From Tribonema minus (lineage: Eukaryota > Sar > Xanthophyceae > Tribonematales > Tribonemataceae): 64,000 nucleotides of DNA. Where the stretch lies: NCBI GenBank assembly GCA_017506865.1, contig JAFCMP010000057.1, positions 1,116,001 to 1,180,000 on the forward strand, in the 5' to 3' direction. Shown here one piece after another: positions 23,918 to 35,400 of the stretch; position 1 is the stretch's first letter, and each line of letters starts with the position of its first letter. The notes beneath the pieces are model-generated. The model saw only the letters and a list, made by a program, of their open reading frames with translations. It had not been told where the DNA came from and ran no database searches. Made by a program: the position numbers and the translations under genes.

Positions 23918-26900
23918 TCAGCCCGCGGCAGCTGCCGCGCGCGCTGCGGCGCCGTTCCCCGCCAGGGACTGTTCCGGGACGCAGCGCGCGTTCTCCTCGT
24001 CCCACTCCGCGCGCAGCTCCGCGTCGTTGTAGTGGCGGCCCTTGTAGGCGGCGTCGGCGCCGCGGCGGCGTGCAACAAATTCGGCGCGCGAGCGCGCGCG
24101 GTAGTGGCGCAGGCGCAGCACGGACGGGTCCTCCCAGGGGTGCGGGCACTTGAGGTTGACCCTGAGCGGCAGCGGCAGCAGCAGCAGCGCGCGCGGGAGC
24201 GGCAGCAGCGGCGCGTCAGCCCCGAAGCGTATGAGCAGATGATGTTTCGGGTGCGACTTGGAGCCATCGTAGAGCGGTGCTCAACTAGTGGTTGGGGCGG
24301 CGTGGTATCTCAGATATCCTCTGCAAAGTTGTCTGTGCGTGAGGTCATCCTGACTCTGACCCTGACCTTTACCCTAGCCCTGGTGCATGGAAGTGAGGAG
24401 CAGATTGCTGCGCGGCGGCAGTTGCGGCGTCCGCATGCACGCTCCCTGTTGCTTGTACGACCAGTGCGCCCGCCTTCAGACCCGTGTTCAAGAATCGCTG
24501 ACTCACTCAGTGACTCATAAGCGGCATGCCCGCGTCGCGCAGCAGCGGGCGGAACATGGTGCACACCAGGCAGTAGCGCTCAGCTGATGACGGCTTGAGA
24601 GGTCGCGCACAACGTGTGCTACTGAGCCGTTCACGCGCGCTTCCGCACACCCGTTTGCACGCGCGCTCATTTCAGCGCCAGAAACTACCGAGTGGCACGA
24701 GCAGTTGTCACCACAAGACCAAAACCGCACTGCGGAGCGGGCCGTGAAGTACCGCAAGCGCATTAACCGCGCGCTGCTGCGCAATTGCCGCACACATTAG
24801 CCATTTTTCCTCGCACCCACAAGCACAAAAGTCACTCGAAGACTCTCGTCAAGTCACTCGAAACTCTCGTGACCGCAACGCAACGCAGCGGTGCTCTCGA
24901 GTGCCGCAACTGCGCGCTGCTGCTGCTGCGGCAGCAGCGTACCTGCACAGGCAAGCGCGCAATCGCCATGCACATATACTGGCCGTTTCTTCTCTTACCC
25001 ATGCGTACAAAGTCACTCGAAGCTCTCATGACCGCGACACACATTGCAGCACTGCTCAGAATCCGTGAAGTACTCATAAACCGCTGCAATTAAGCGCTGC
25101 TGCCGCCGCGGCGCACCTGCACTGCGCGGCGGGGTCCGACGTCGCGTACAGCAGGAAGTGCGGCCCTATTGCGCGCAGCGCCAGCGCCGCGGCGGCGCGG
25201 AAGATCGGCTTCTGCATGTGTATGCGCTGCTTGACGGCGGCGGGCACGGGGGCGACGTCGGGGTACGATGCGAGCACCCCCGCACCATCGGCGGGGGGCT
25301 CCAGCTGGCCGCGTGCGCAGTAGGCGACCCACGGCATGCAGTGGACGTCGGCGCCGCGCTGAGGCGTGTGAGAAAGAGGGGCGGGGGGGGGGGGGGAGGA
25401 GGGCTTGGGGGTTAGGGTTAGGGTGACATTCCGCAGCGGAGGTCAGAGACGTGACACAAGATGAAGAGGAGAGTGGGGGAGTTCGGATGCAGGTGCTAAG
25501 GTGAGGGGAGACTGCAGTCGAAGCCTCGCAGAGGCCGTCGGCGCCGCGCTGAGGCGTGTGAGGAGGGGCGAGGGGGGGGGGGGGGGGGGGTATTGGGAAT
25601 CAGGGTCAGAGTTAGGGTTGGGAAGTGCACATTTTTGGAGAGGCGCCAAGGCGTGACACAAGGCGAGGACGAGAGGTGAGCGGAGAGGGGTTAAGGTGAA
25701 ATGACACTTCAGTCGACGCGTCGCAGTGGACGTCGGCGCCGCGCTGAGGCGTGAGGGGGGGCGGGGAGGGGAGGGGTTGGGGTGGGGTTTGGGATGAGAG
25801 TGAGAGAGTGTGGGCCAGTGTCAGGGTTCAACGTTGCAGTAGAAACTGGGGTCGCGCGAGATGTGACACAAGGCGAAGTGGAGGCTAGAGGTTAGGGTAA
25901 GGCTGGACTTCAAGTCCTGCAGTGCGCGTCAGCGCAGCATTGCGGCCACAGCATCGTGGCAGACCTGTAAATGAAGCACTCCGCACGATGCCTACTCTCT
26001 CGCAACGCAAGCGCATGCAGACAACATTCCTTCAACGCAAGCGTTCGCAGACAAAACCCTTGTGAGCATCGTGGCACACCACACAGCAGCAGACCGCAGC
26101 AGCGCAACATGTCACGAAACAGACGCAGGGGAACGGGGCTCACATCAGGGCCGTTGGGCTCCAAGATCGGAAGCAAGTCCTCGGCGTGGCGCGGCTCCGC
26201 GATAGGGCGCGCGGGCGCGGGATCTATGAACTCGTCCACGTCGATGAAGGTCATCCAGCGCGTGCTGTGGCGGTGGCGGTTCAGGCACTCGGTGAGCGCC
26301 TGCGTCTGCGCCGCGACGTGCGGCCACAGCTCGACCTGCACGCACACGCGCACTGACAGTGTGTGAAAACGCGCACGGACACATATGTAAGTGTACACAT
26401 TTATATACATATACTTCATAAGCATGCCCGTGAGCGCCTGCGTCTGCGCCGCGACGTGCGGCCACGGCACGACCTGAGCGCAGAGGCGCATCGAAAAGCG
26501 AATGCTTACACATGCCATGAATGTACCTATACTCTGTGCACTTGGAAGGACATGAGCACACAGTCTGATGAATACGTAGCCTATGGTGGCACAGTTTGAC
26601 TCATGACCAGTTGCCGCAGCAGCGGCGACCACGGTCATCGATGGAGGGCATTAGCGGCTAACCACACCTCGTCACCTAGAGCTCTACGGTCTTCTGATTT
26701 GTTTTCATATGCACATGTAGTCCTTTGTGAGCAAACGCGTCAGCTGACGCGAGGAGGACCGCGGTGCGCCGCTTTCTGAGGGCCCGGGGCGCCACGCTAA
26801 GGAGGCCGGTTGAGCCCTTCTGATTGCTCGCTAATGAGGCCGGGTGAGGCCCTCTGATCTCTCGCTCCTGCGCGCATACGCGATAGACAGAAAATCCCAG

Positions 26901-27316
26901 CAGACGCAACGTGCTTCACCATTCGCACCAAAACACGCGCGTTGCTACTCCTGTATGAGCGCTGCCGCAGGTTGAGCGCTGCTTCTAACCTGAGGCTCTC
27001 TGATTTCCAATCTTGCGTGCATACACAAAAGGAAATGTCATAAGAAGCAACATGCTTTCACCATTCGAACCGAAACAAGCGCGCTTGTACCCCTGAAGTG
27101 TGGAGTGCTGCAACAGGTTGAGCACTGTCTCACCGTCACGAGGCCGCGCCGCACCCAGGGCTCCAGCACTCGCGCCGTAGCCCCCCGGACCTGGAGCCGG
27201 CAGCAGCAGCAGCAGCAGCAGCACGAGGCGTCAGCGCAAGCCATAGCAGTAGTAGTGGCAGTGGCGGCGGCAGCAGCAACGGTATGGGCAGCGGTGGCAG
27301 CAGCGGCAGCGGCGGC

Positions 27317-27350
<34 letters not shown>

Positions 27351-30300
27351 GTGCAGCATTGACAAAAGCTCGCTAGGGCTGCATGATGGTGCGCAGTGCG
27401 CACTGCGATTGAAGTTGGAGTTAGTTTAGGGTTAGGGTTAGCGTTTGTGACGACGGCAAAGGTCGCCGTGTGCGACTGCTACTGAGCGCACATAAGCGCA
27501 GTCAAAGCAACGATACTGCTTCAAGGTCATGGCAGGAAGTGCGCAGGTGCAGCCAGGCGGCATTGGCGTGCTGCTTTGCGTTGAATCACTGCAGGACACA
27601 GGCAACAGCTGCTGCTGGCCAGTTGCGCAGTCAACGTGCGTGACTGCATTTGACGACCGCAGCGGTACAACTGCGCGTGTGCAGCGGGCTCGGCACAGGC
27701 GCGCCTGCGCTCTTGCAGTCACGCGATGCTGGCAGTCAAAACCGGCGCAAAACTTCTGCTGTTCACGCCTACTTCAACTTGCCTCAGCGCTCATGCTGTT
27801 GTCGTACAGGTAGAACTGCCCCACGCCGAGGTTGGTGTGGTACGCTATCCACTCGTCCAGGTAGGGCGCCTCGCCCTTGATGGTGGCGCACACGCTGCGG
27901 CGCAGGGCACGTGGCAGGGGGGGGGGCGGGGGGGGAGCAGGACGGGGGTATGTGAGACCATCAGATAAATAGTGCTGCGTCGCCGCAATCACGTCGTGAA
28001 GGTCGTGCGTACGCGGGTGCTGATTGACGCGGAACCGCTGCACTCGTCCAGGGATGAGAGCAGGGTTGAGCACCGGGTACATGTGGGGCGCTGGTGCAAG
28101 AGCGCAACTTCAAGTCTTCAAGTCGCGCACTTTCTCTCCGTGCAGCTGATGTCGTGACGGAGCCAGGCGCGCCCATTCGTGCTGAGTCCCCGATGCGCAG
28201 ACCTAGAGGTCTACACAGCGCAGCCTTCCTCACAATCAGTGCGGAAGCAGGACCTGACGTGGACATCACTTCAGAGTTCGCAGCCCTCCATGTGCGGGAA
28301 ACGCTTGGCATCTTGTTGATATACTCATACATACATGCGCACCTCATGTCGAGATGGTCCCGGGCGCGCCCGTTGGTGCTGAGGCCCTGCTGCACGAGCC
28401 AGAGCTGCGCATGGCACAAAAGGCTGCTGGTACAAAAGCCCAGCGCAGCCCTCCTTTTTCCACATGCCTAAACACCTGGCACTCGTGTACATACACTTTC
28501 ATACCTCAAAGTACACTTCTGGGCGTATGTATACCTTGTGTCGTGGTGGTCCCAGGTGCGCCCATTCGCGCTGAGCCCCTGCTGCGCGAGCCAGAGCCCG
28601 CGTAGGGCAGCTCTTCAAACCATCATTGCGGAAGTAGGGCCTGCCTCCAACCAGTTTTCAAAGCGGGCAGCCCTCTATGTGCATGAAATACTTGGGTGTT
28701 CTTGTTGATACAGAAGTATACACTTGAAACTATGTACATGCGCACCCTATGTCGTGGTGGTCCCAGGCGCGCCCGTTGGTGCTGAGCCCCTGCTGCGCGA
28801 GCCAGAGCCCCGCGTGGCGCGGCCGTATCGCATCATCGCTGCGAGCCCTGACTTGCACCATTTCACAGCGTGCAGCCCTCCCGTGTCAAATTCATGAACA
28901 CCTATGTATTACGCATGTACACATACTTGTATAATGATTGTATACCTGATGTTGTGGTGGTCCCAGGCGCGCCCATTCGTGCTGAGCCCCTGCTGCGCGA
29001 GCCAGAGCCCCGCGTGGCGCGGCCGTATCGCCGTGCCGGCATCCACTTCATAGTCATCCGCGACCTTGACGCCGTCGAGCCACAGCGAGAGCGGCGCCGC
29101 CGCCGCTGCGGACGCAGATGCGTCGTGCGGCACAGCGCAGACTGCCATGGACCAGCTCACCCACCACGCGCGCGACCACCTGTTGCAGCAGCGCTCAGAG
29201 AGAGAGAGAGAGAGAGAGAGAGGGTGAGGGGGCAGTGCTCAGCTGTGGAGCAGGACAAAGAGAGCGTGAAGGCCAGTGCTCGAATGGGAAACAGGCCAGA
29301 GAGCACGTGAAAGGCAGCACTCGAATGGGGAACAGGTCGCAGAGTGCGGACACAGCGCCAAGGACCAGCTCACCCACCACGCACTCGACCACCTGCTATG
29401 GAAACGATTCAAAAGATGGTAGAGCTTCAGGTGACAAGGTGTGGTTAGCCGCCAGTGCCTTCCAACAAGAACCGCGGTCGCCGTTGTTGCAGCAATCAGC
29501 CACGAGTCAAACCTTGCCACCATATCCACAGGAGCCCAAAGACTTCTGCGTGCAAGTTATGTGGGGGCAGCGCTCAGAGAAAGAGCGCAAGGGGCAGTGA
29601 TCAGCTGGGGAACACGTCAAAGAGCGCGTGAAAGCCAGTGCTCGAATGGGAAACAAGCGAAAGAGCGCGTGACGGGCGGTGCTCGACTGGCGAACAGGCC
29701 AAAGGGCATGTGCAACCTTCGTAGAGCGCTCAAGGTGCACGCAAAGGACTTTGCTGTGAAAAGCGTGGAGCGCAGTGGTGGCGTGCGCATTATCACTTTT
29801 GACGGGCGCCAGTGCGCAAACGGAGATCTGGCCCAAGGGCGCGAAGTCTTCACCAAGGAGGTCAGGCAAGGCCGCAGCGTGTTGTACCACTCATTGCTCG
29901 GCGAGGAAGTAGCCAGACTAGGCGCACAGCCATGGCGGCGCGCCACTACGTTGAACCAGCCGGGGGGCGGCGTTTGAATGGTGGTGATGCTGATGACAGC
30001 ACCACGCTCAGTTAAACTTCAACTTGCACGTCCCCGGCCAGGCTCTGCGGAAAAGTAGCGGCTCGCACGCGTAATATGGATGGCAGCACTCCTCTAACCT
30101 GGACCGCCTCGCGCACAGTCAAGTTCAAGTTCAACTCTGTGCATCCAATCGGCAGGAGTGCAGCAGATCAATCTGGGACCGTACTTGCGTGTACTTCAAT
30201 AGACTGCAGCACCCCTCTCACGCCGCCTGCACGAAGGAGCATCGGCACCCACCGCTCCCCGATCTTGCACTGGAAGCGGTGCAGGTCCTTCCCCGGGTTC

Positions 30301-33300
30301 TGCAGCCCCGTGCCCAGGACGATGAGGAAGGGGAAGGAGGGGGCGCGCTCGCCGCTTCGCCACTCCAGCTGCGGCGCCATCACGCGCAGTATCGGCGGGG
30401 GGTGCGCCGGCTTGTTGGCCAGCGGCGGCCCCGCAGGTCTGGGGGGGGAGAGGGGGGGGGCATCAGTAGCAGCGCTCAGGGATCTATATACCCAGAATTG
30501 CCAGTCTGCGGTGAGGAGAGTCATGGATTGTACTACTGGAGTGCATTGCCGCAGCGTCCCCCCCCCCCCCGGGCATGTCAACTTCAGGCGCGGTGCACCG
30601 CATGTCTGTACTCGTACGGCAACGCCGAGAGCTTGTTCTTTGGCTGCGCTGGCCGCACACGTCGGATGCTGACTTCAGCTTCAAGGGGTGTCAACTTCAC
30701 GTCTGTCATCAACTTCAAGTTTGACATGCCAATCTCAAGTCTGGTGGACGCGCGTGCGCAACCAACACCTCCTGTTTGTCCGCAGAGCCAGCGGGGTGCC
30801 GCACGTGCGCATGCGGTCCCTCTCACCCCTGCGCGTCGCCCTCGCCGTCCGCCAGGTACTCGAGGTACGGGCGCAGCGCGTCCGTCGCAGGGAACAGCGA
30901 CACCTGCAGCGTCGGCTGCTCGAGGCGCAGCACCAGCACAGGCCGCGCCCCCGCCGGCGCCCCCTCCGGAGGGTCCTCCCACCACTCCCCCCCGTGGTCC
31001 GCCGTCCAGAGCCGGTGAACTTGAAGTTGAAGTTGGGAGGGCGGCGCAAGAGGGGGGTCGGCGGCGAGGCTCGCGGCAGCGGCGTTGGCAGCTGCCGGGG
31101 CGGTGCCGTTGTGGATCTCGAGGGTGAGGGAGGGGGTTCGCTGGGGGGTCTTGCAGCCCGGCCACATGCCCTTGAGGGAGGGGTTTGTGGGGCTCACGAT
31201 GCTGCGTGGGTGAGGTGGGGGGGTGGGGGGGGGTGGTTGCAGGTCGGTTGCGTTGGGCCCATGTTTGGCACCGGTGAGGATCTCAAGCGGTCACTTTTAC
31301 ATGGCGCTGATATAGTTTTCTACTTTAAGTACTTGAATGTAGGTTTAGGCTACCAGCTGCGCCCCAATGACTTTCAGGCAGGAGCTCATGAGTGGCTCGG
31401 TAATGCACTCTGAGGAGGGGCGGAAGAAGCAGCAGGTAGGGCTTCAGGAAAGTGCTAATGTGGCTTCAAGCACTTACTATTTGGCAAGAGAACGGTGGGG
31501 CTAGAACGAAGTAAAGGCGTTGTCAAAATGACATTGTCAACTGGGCAAAAATAATGGAGATCAACTGAGCAAGGTGCACTCGGCAGCTGTTGTCGCGCTG
31601 GGTCGATCGCCGTTGTGCAGCTGAGACGTGCGCAACGACTGCATGCACTGAGTGGCAATTGGACATCGTATGTATAATGCCTGCATGTGCATGTATGCGT
31701 ACTCGGCGGTGATGCGTTGCGCGCACGTCAGTTTTCGTTGTGCACCGCGGCGGCTCGCGTTAAAGTTGAAGTGTGACAGCGCTCATCTGCTGCGATGTCC
31801 GCTTGCAGCGCTGCATCGTCACTGTTTGCAGCGTGACCGCGTCTGTCTGTTTCGCCATCAGCATCGCTGCTCCTTGCTGTGTGCAGCATTATGGCACCAA
31901 TTGCAGAATTGAACACAACAGGGGGGGGGAGGCAAATGGCGCAACCAGCCAGCTGTGCTGCAGCCGATTGGCCAAGTCGATTTCGGCAAACCAGTGATTT
32001 AGACCAAACAAAAAAGCTAAGCATGGTCGCCGCCTGCAAAAACTGGTCAATATGTGGTCGGTCCAGGCAATGGCGTGACCAGCTGGTTTCGGTGAACCTG
32101 ATTTGTTCCGTCAGTTGGCGGCAAGCAATCATGAAAGCAAACAACCAGATGTCAAGCGCAAAGCATGCTCGCCATCGACAGTCTCCCCTGCGCCCCCTGC
32201 CACCCCCTTTCCCGCCCCGCCCTACCCCTCGCACATGCCTGACGCATCGCCCTGCTCCGTCGTGCAGGTGCTGAAGCGCAGTGACGCTGCACGCTGAAGG
32301 TGCGTGGCGATGTTCACTTGCCGTGGCTGAGCACGGTGCACACGCTGAGCACCGCGCACTACCAACTTGAACACCGCTGGAGTGCACCACCACCAGCTCA
32401 GGAACGCACCAGTACAGGTCACGTCGACTCCCCCTCTCTCTGCCCCGAGCTGCGACAGAGATGGCGGCCACCACGAAGGGCGCATTGCATATTGTGTGCG
32501 TCGTCAAGAGCCGCTCACGTCGCAGCACAATGCCCCCGCCGGCCCACTCCCCCCCCCCCCCCCCGCGTCGCCGTTGCCGTCGGCTGATGCCAGGGCCTAT
32601 GCAGCTAAAGGCGAAACATGCAAGGGCCGAACCAGAGGCACCCTTCCTTCGACAGCTCCACCGCTCCTGTGTGGCAGTGACCGCCTGCAGCCAGGCGTCA
32701 GCACGGCGCACGCGCGCGCGGTACCCGCATCTCGCTCCTGTCGCCCCAACCGCGCATGCGCGCTTCTCTGAAATCATCACTACTTCAACTTATTCATCAT
32801 CACTACTTCAACTCCAAATGCAACAGCAGCGACGCGCTCTTTGCTGAATCTACCATTTCTTCAACTAGCTCATCAATACTTCAACTCGGAATGCAAACAG
32901 GGCAGGCGCTCACCTGCAGTCGCGCCGCAGCGCGACGCGCACCCACTCACCGCCCGCCACGCCCACGCCCTCCGACGGCCGCCACAGCTCGTACGCGCTG
33001 TCTGGGAACACGAACCCCTCCATGTCCTCCACGAGGCGCACAGCGCTCTCCAGCGACGACTTCTTTCTCTCGAAGAACGTCCGCGGCGACCGATCGCTCG
33101 CCGCACCCGCCCCCACCGCCGCCCCCGCCCCCGCCCCCGCCGCCGCCGCCGCCGCCGCTGCTGCAGTGCCGCGCTCGAGCCCCGTCAGCCCCCCCCACGG
33201 CGCCCCCGCGTGGTCCACAATGGACAGGCGCCCCCCCCGCGGACGCGTACCACCACAGCGTCGTCGTCGTCGTGGCGTGCGCGCCGCTCACCGTGGCGCG

Positions 33301-33753
33301 CCCCACGCGCGACAGCAGCAGCGACGTCTGCGACTGCAGGTCGTAGTAGACGCCCGCCCAGCACTCGGCGGCGGCGGCGGCGCCGTGCGGCCGCTGCTGC
33401 TGCTGCTGCTGCTGCGCGGAGGGGTCCACAGCGGCGGCAGCGGCGGCGGCGGCGGCGGCGGCTGTGCAGCCTGGCCCCGCTCGCGGCGGCGTCAGCTGCA
33501 GCGCCTGCTGCGCGTCCCAGCGCTCGTCTGCTGTGGATCTTCGATGTGCCTCCGCCGCGTCGCGCTGGTGCCGAAGGACAAAGAGGCCCAGGACGACCAA
33601 GCTGGTCAGGGCTAGCAGCAGCGCGGGCCCCGGCCGAGTGAGTCTGCCCCACAGCAGCAGGGGCTTGTGCTTGGGTGAGTAGTTGCGGTCATCCAGGGCT
33701 GGCGAATTGGGGCAAGAGCGGTCCTGCAGAGGCACTGGTCGCCTGCTGTGCAT
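23918..33753 (-). CDS. Glycosyltransferase family 92 (DUF23) type II membrane protein, nine exons
   Basis: Exons on the minus strand: 33753-32914, 31201-30827, 30438-30222, 29179-28946, 27894-27783, 27190-27134, 26335-26144, 25358-25117 and 24161-23918 (stop TGA). Phases agree at every junction if one base is removed in exon 1 and one in exon 4. The N-terminus has a short cytosolic segment, then a transmembrane anchor (ALLLALTSLVVLGLFVL), as in Golgi glycosyltransferases. Exons 3-4 look like an IPT/TIG-type beta-sandwich (FLIVLGTGLQNPG, SLWLDGVKV). Exons 5-9 carry the GT92 catalytic domain: SVCATIKGEAPYLDEW, GQFYLYDNS, LEPWVRRGLVT, RWMTFIDVDEFIDP with the Asp-x-Asp metal site, MQKPIFR, and LRLRHYRARSRAEF. 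It should transfer sugar to glycans in the Golgi lumen; donor and acceptor cannot be read from sequence. The intron after exon 5 is GC-AG. Confidence 0.85.
25358..25930 (-). repeat. Tandem array of about 190-bp units carrying the 5' edge of GT92 exon 8
   Basis: Three units lie upstream (in gene sense) of exon 8. GTCGGCGCCGCGCTGAGGCG, the exon 5' edge with its acceptor AG, recurs near 25350, 25540 and 25735. Each unit also contains GTGACACAAG, a TTAGGG-like stretch and a G-rich run. A further, more decayed unit ends near 25930. Confidence 0.85.
26292..26482 (-). repeat. Ghost copy of the 5' edge of GT92 exon 7
   Basis: About 50 bases beginning at the exon 7 acceptor (encoding WPHVAAQTQALT) are repeated 137 bp upstream at about 26430-26482 with few differences. 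The rest of the exon is absent from the copy. Confidence 0.85.
26740..27133 (-). repeat. Tandem intron repeats of about 125-140 bp next to GT92 exon 6
   Basis: Two clear units and one decayed unit share TTCACCATTCG and a GGTTGAGC core. In the outermost unit that core adjoins the real exon 6 donor. Confidence 0.7.
28135..29040 (-). repeat. Five-unit array of the 3' edge and donor of GT92 exon 4
   Basis: The genuine exon 4 end (encoding QQGLSTNGRAWDHHN, then donor GTATAC) lies near 28946-29030. Four further copies follow in gene sense near 28760-28830, 28545-28605, 28350-28420 and 28145-28195. They are spaced about 190-210 bp and grow more decayed with distance. Some keep a GT at the donor position, others have lost it. 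Confidence 0.9.
29150..29400 (-). repeat. Ghost copy of the 5' edge of GT92 exon 4
   Basis: ACCAGCTCACCCACCACGC (plus strand), the start of exon 4 with its acceptor, recurs at about 29362 in the upstream intron, some 208 bp away. Exon 4 is thus flanked by partial copies on both sides. Confidence 0.85.
29199..29222. repeat. (AG)n microsatellite
   Basis: About twelve AG dinucleotides inside the intron upstream of GT92 exon 4. Confidence 0.9.
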
Positions 33754-34389
33754 CGCGCTGCGCTGCCGGTCTCGCGAGCGCGCCGCTGCTGCTGCTGCTG
33801 CTGCGCTTCACTTGTCGGGATTTCGCTGATGAGACTGGATGCAAGATGAGATTACTGTTGTATAACTTTCGCAATGCTACCGTGAAGCGTCGTGATGTTT
33901 CAGTCGCTTCGTAGGATCGCCGGCTCTGCGAACATCTTCTTGAGCCGAGCGAGATTTGGGCGGATCCCACTTTCAGTTCTTTCCGTCTTCGTCTCTGCAA
34001 CTTCCGATGCCGATGTTTGCAAGAACACTATCGCGCTGGCCAGCAACGCGGCACTCCTGCCAACCTGCGCTCCTTCGCTCTCAAAAAGCAGAAGTTCAAG
34101 TTCCTAAAAGTTCAACTTGAAGTTGTCTCATGGCGAAAGGTGTGGTTCATTTAGATCATGGTCATCCTGAGAATTGACGCAGGGTGCAGGCTTTTGAAAA
34201 ACATGTATGTGTACAGTCTTGTGCAAGCCACACCCTCATTGTTTGCGCATTGACATGATGCCTCAACGACATGTGCTCCATTGCAACAACAGCGTGCGAG
34301 CAACAACATAATTTTTCAAAAAGTTCAGGAATCCAGTTGTGCATATCAGGCCATTGCCATCGTACCGAAGGTGGCAGCAGTGATTACTT
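33754..34389. other. Upstream region of the GT92 gene
   Basis: It holds the presumed promoter of the GT92 gene. A CTTCAA-type inverted motif (AAAGTTCAACTTGAAGTTG) lies at about 34107. No gene is seen. Confidence 0.5.
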
Positions 34390-34790
34390 ACCCTGTGCTT
34401 GCGACACCATCTGACGAGCGTGATACTGCTGGACTGTCCTGCACGTTTGTCCGCGGCGCTGACGGTGGAGTCCGTCCGCTCTCTGCGCTCGTACGCTCTC
34501 CGCGAACTCCTGCGCGGATCTGGTTTTTCCGACGACCCTAAGCACGGCGCGGAGCTGCATTCCATCGTGCCCTGGCCGACATCATGAATCCGGCCGGCTG
34601 GGGGATGGTCGTGAGTGACGACAGCGATTGTTGGTATCCTAAAGTGTGCATGTGAAAGCATACACATCGTGCTGGTGGTGCGTGAACTCACGCTGTCCCA
34701 GGAGTACACGATAATGTTCGAGTCCGAGCTGCTGGGCGGCGGCGACGACGACGAGTAGCCCCCCCCCCCAGATTGCTGCTGCCGCCGCCA
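34390..34790 (+). pseudogene. Inverted gene fragment, plus-strand arm
   Basis: Read on the plus strand it gives LRSYALRELLRGSGFS, DDPKHGAELHSIVLAD and MNPAGWGM, but not in one unbroken frame. A second block near 34.70-34.76 kb encodes LTLSQEYTIMFESELLGG. Both blocks match the minus-strand arm at 34985-35400 in mirror order, so this is a decayed inverted copy. Confidence 0.7.
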
Positions 34791-34984
34791 TCAAGAAAGA
34801 ATAAACTGAAATGGCTGGTGCAGGCGGAGGCGGAGTGCCGCGCAGAAGCCATGCACTAGAGGCATTGAGAATGAGGCACTGTGAACAGCTGGACTGCATA
34901 TGAATCAGAAGCTTGTCATGGCTAGTGCAGGCAGACGCGGACTGGCGTAGGCAATGATGGCCTGGAGGTGGGCAGCGCGGAATG

Positions 34985-35400
34985 GCGGTGGCGGCAGCAA
35001 GGGGGGGGGGGGGGGGGGGCACTCGCCGTCGTCGCCGCCGCCCAGTAGCTCAGAATCAAACATTATCGTGTCCTCCCGGGACAGCGTGAGGTCGCGCACT
35101 ACCAGCAAGATGTGCATGCTCTCGCATGCACGCATACTTTAGGATACCCAAATTGTAGCAATCTCGCTGTCGTCACTTACGGCCATGCCCCAGCCGGTCG
35201 GGTTCATGACGTCGGCCAGAACACTATGGAATGCGACGTTCACGCCGCGCCTGGGGTCGTAGGAGAAGCCCGTTCCGTGCAGGAGCTCGCGGAGATTGTA
35301 CGAGCGTAGAGAGCTAACGAGCAGGATGCCGCCGTCGGCGCCACAGACCACTTTCAGGGCGGTCCCATAGGGGCTGTTGCTGGACTTGCACGACAACATT
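34985..35400 (-). CDS. Unrecognised gene fragment, minus-strand arm of an inverted pair
   Basis: An open exon at about 35400-35181 encodes VCGADGGILLVSSLRSY, LRELLHGTGFSYDP and FHSVLADVMNPTGWGMA and ends at a strong donor (GTAAGT). A second block near 35110-34995 encodes MHILLVVRDLTLSRED and TIMFDSELLGGG. The P-x-G-W pattern followed by an acidic D-S-E-L-L-G-G-G stretch weakly recalls pectinesterase-type beta-helix ends, but I do not claim that function. Upstream exons were not found, so this may be a partial or dead gene. Confidence 0.45.

Noticed and set aside
23121-24153. Plus- and minus-strand frames around 23.2-24.1 kb as separate genes
   Set aside because: They overlap the last GT92 exon in the wrong frame and show no family motif.
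28135-29040. CRISPR-like array (similar units at about 200-bp spacing)
   Set aside because: The units are long, decay in one direction, and match the end of a real coding exon. This is a eukaryotic intron, not a CRISPR locus.
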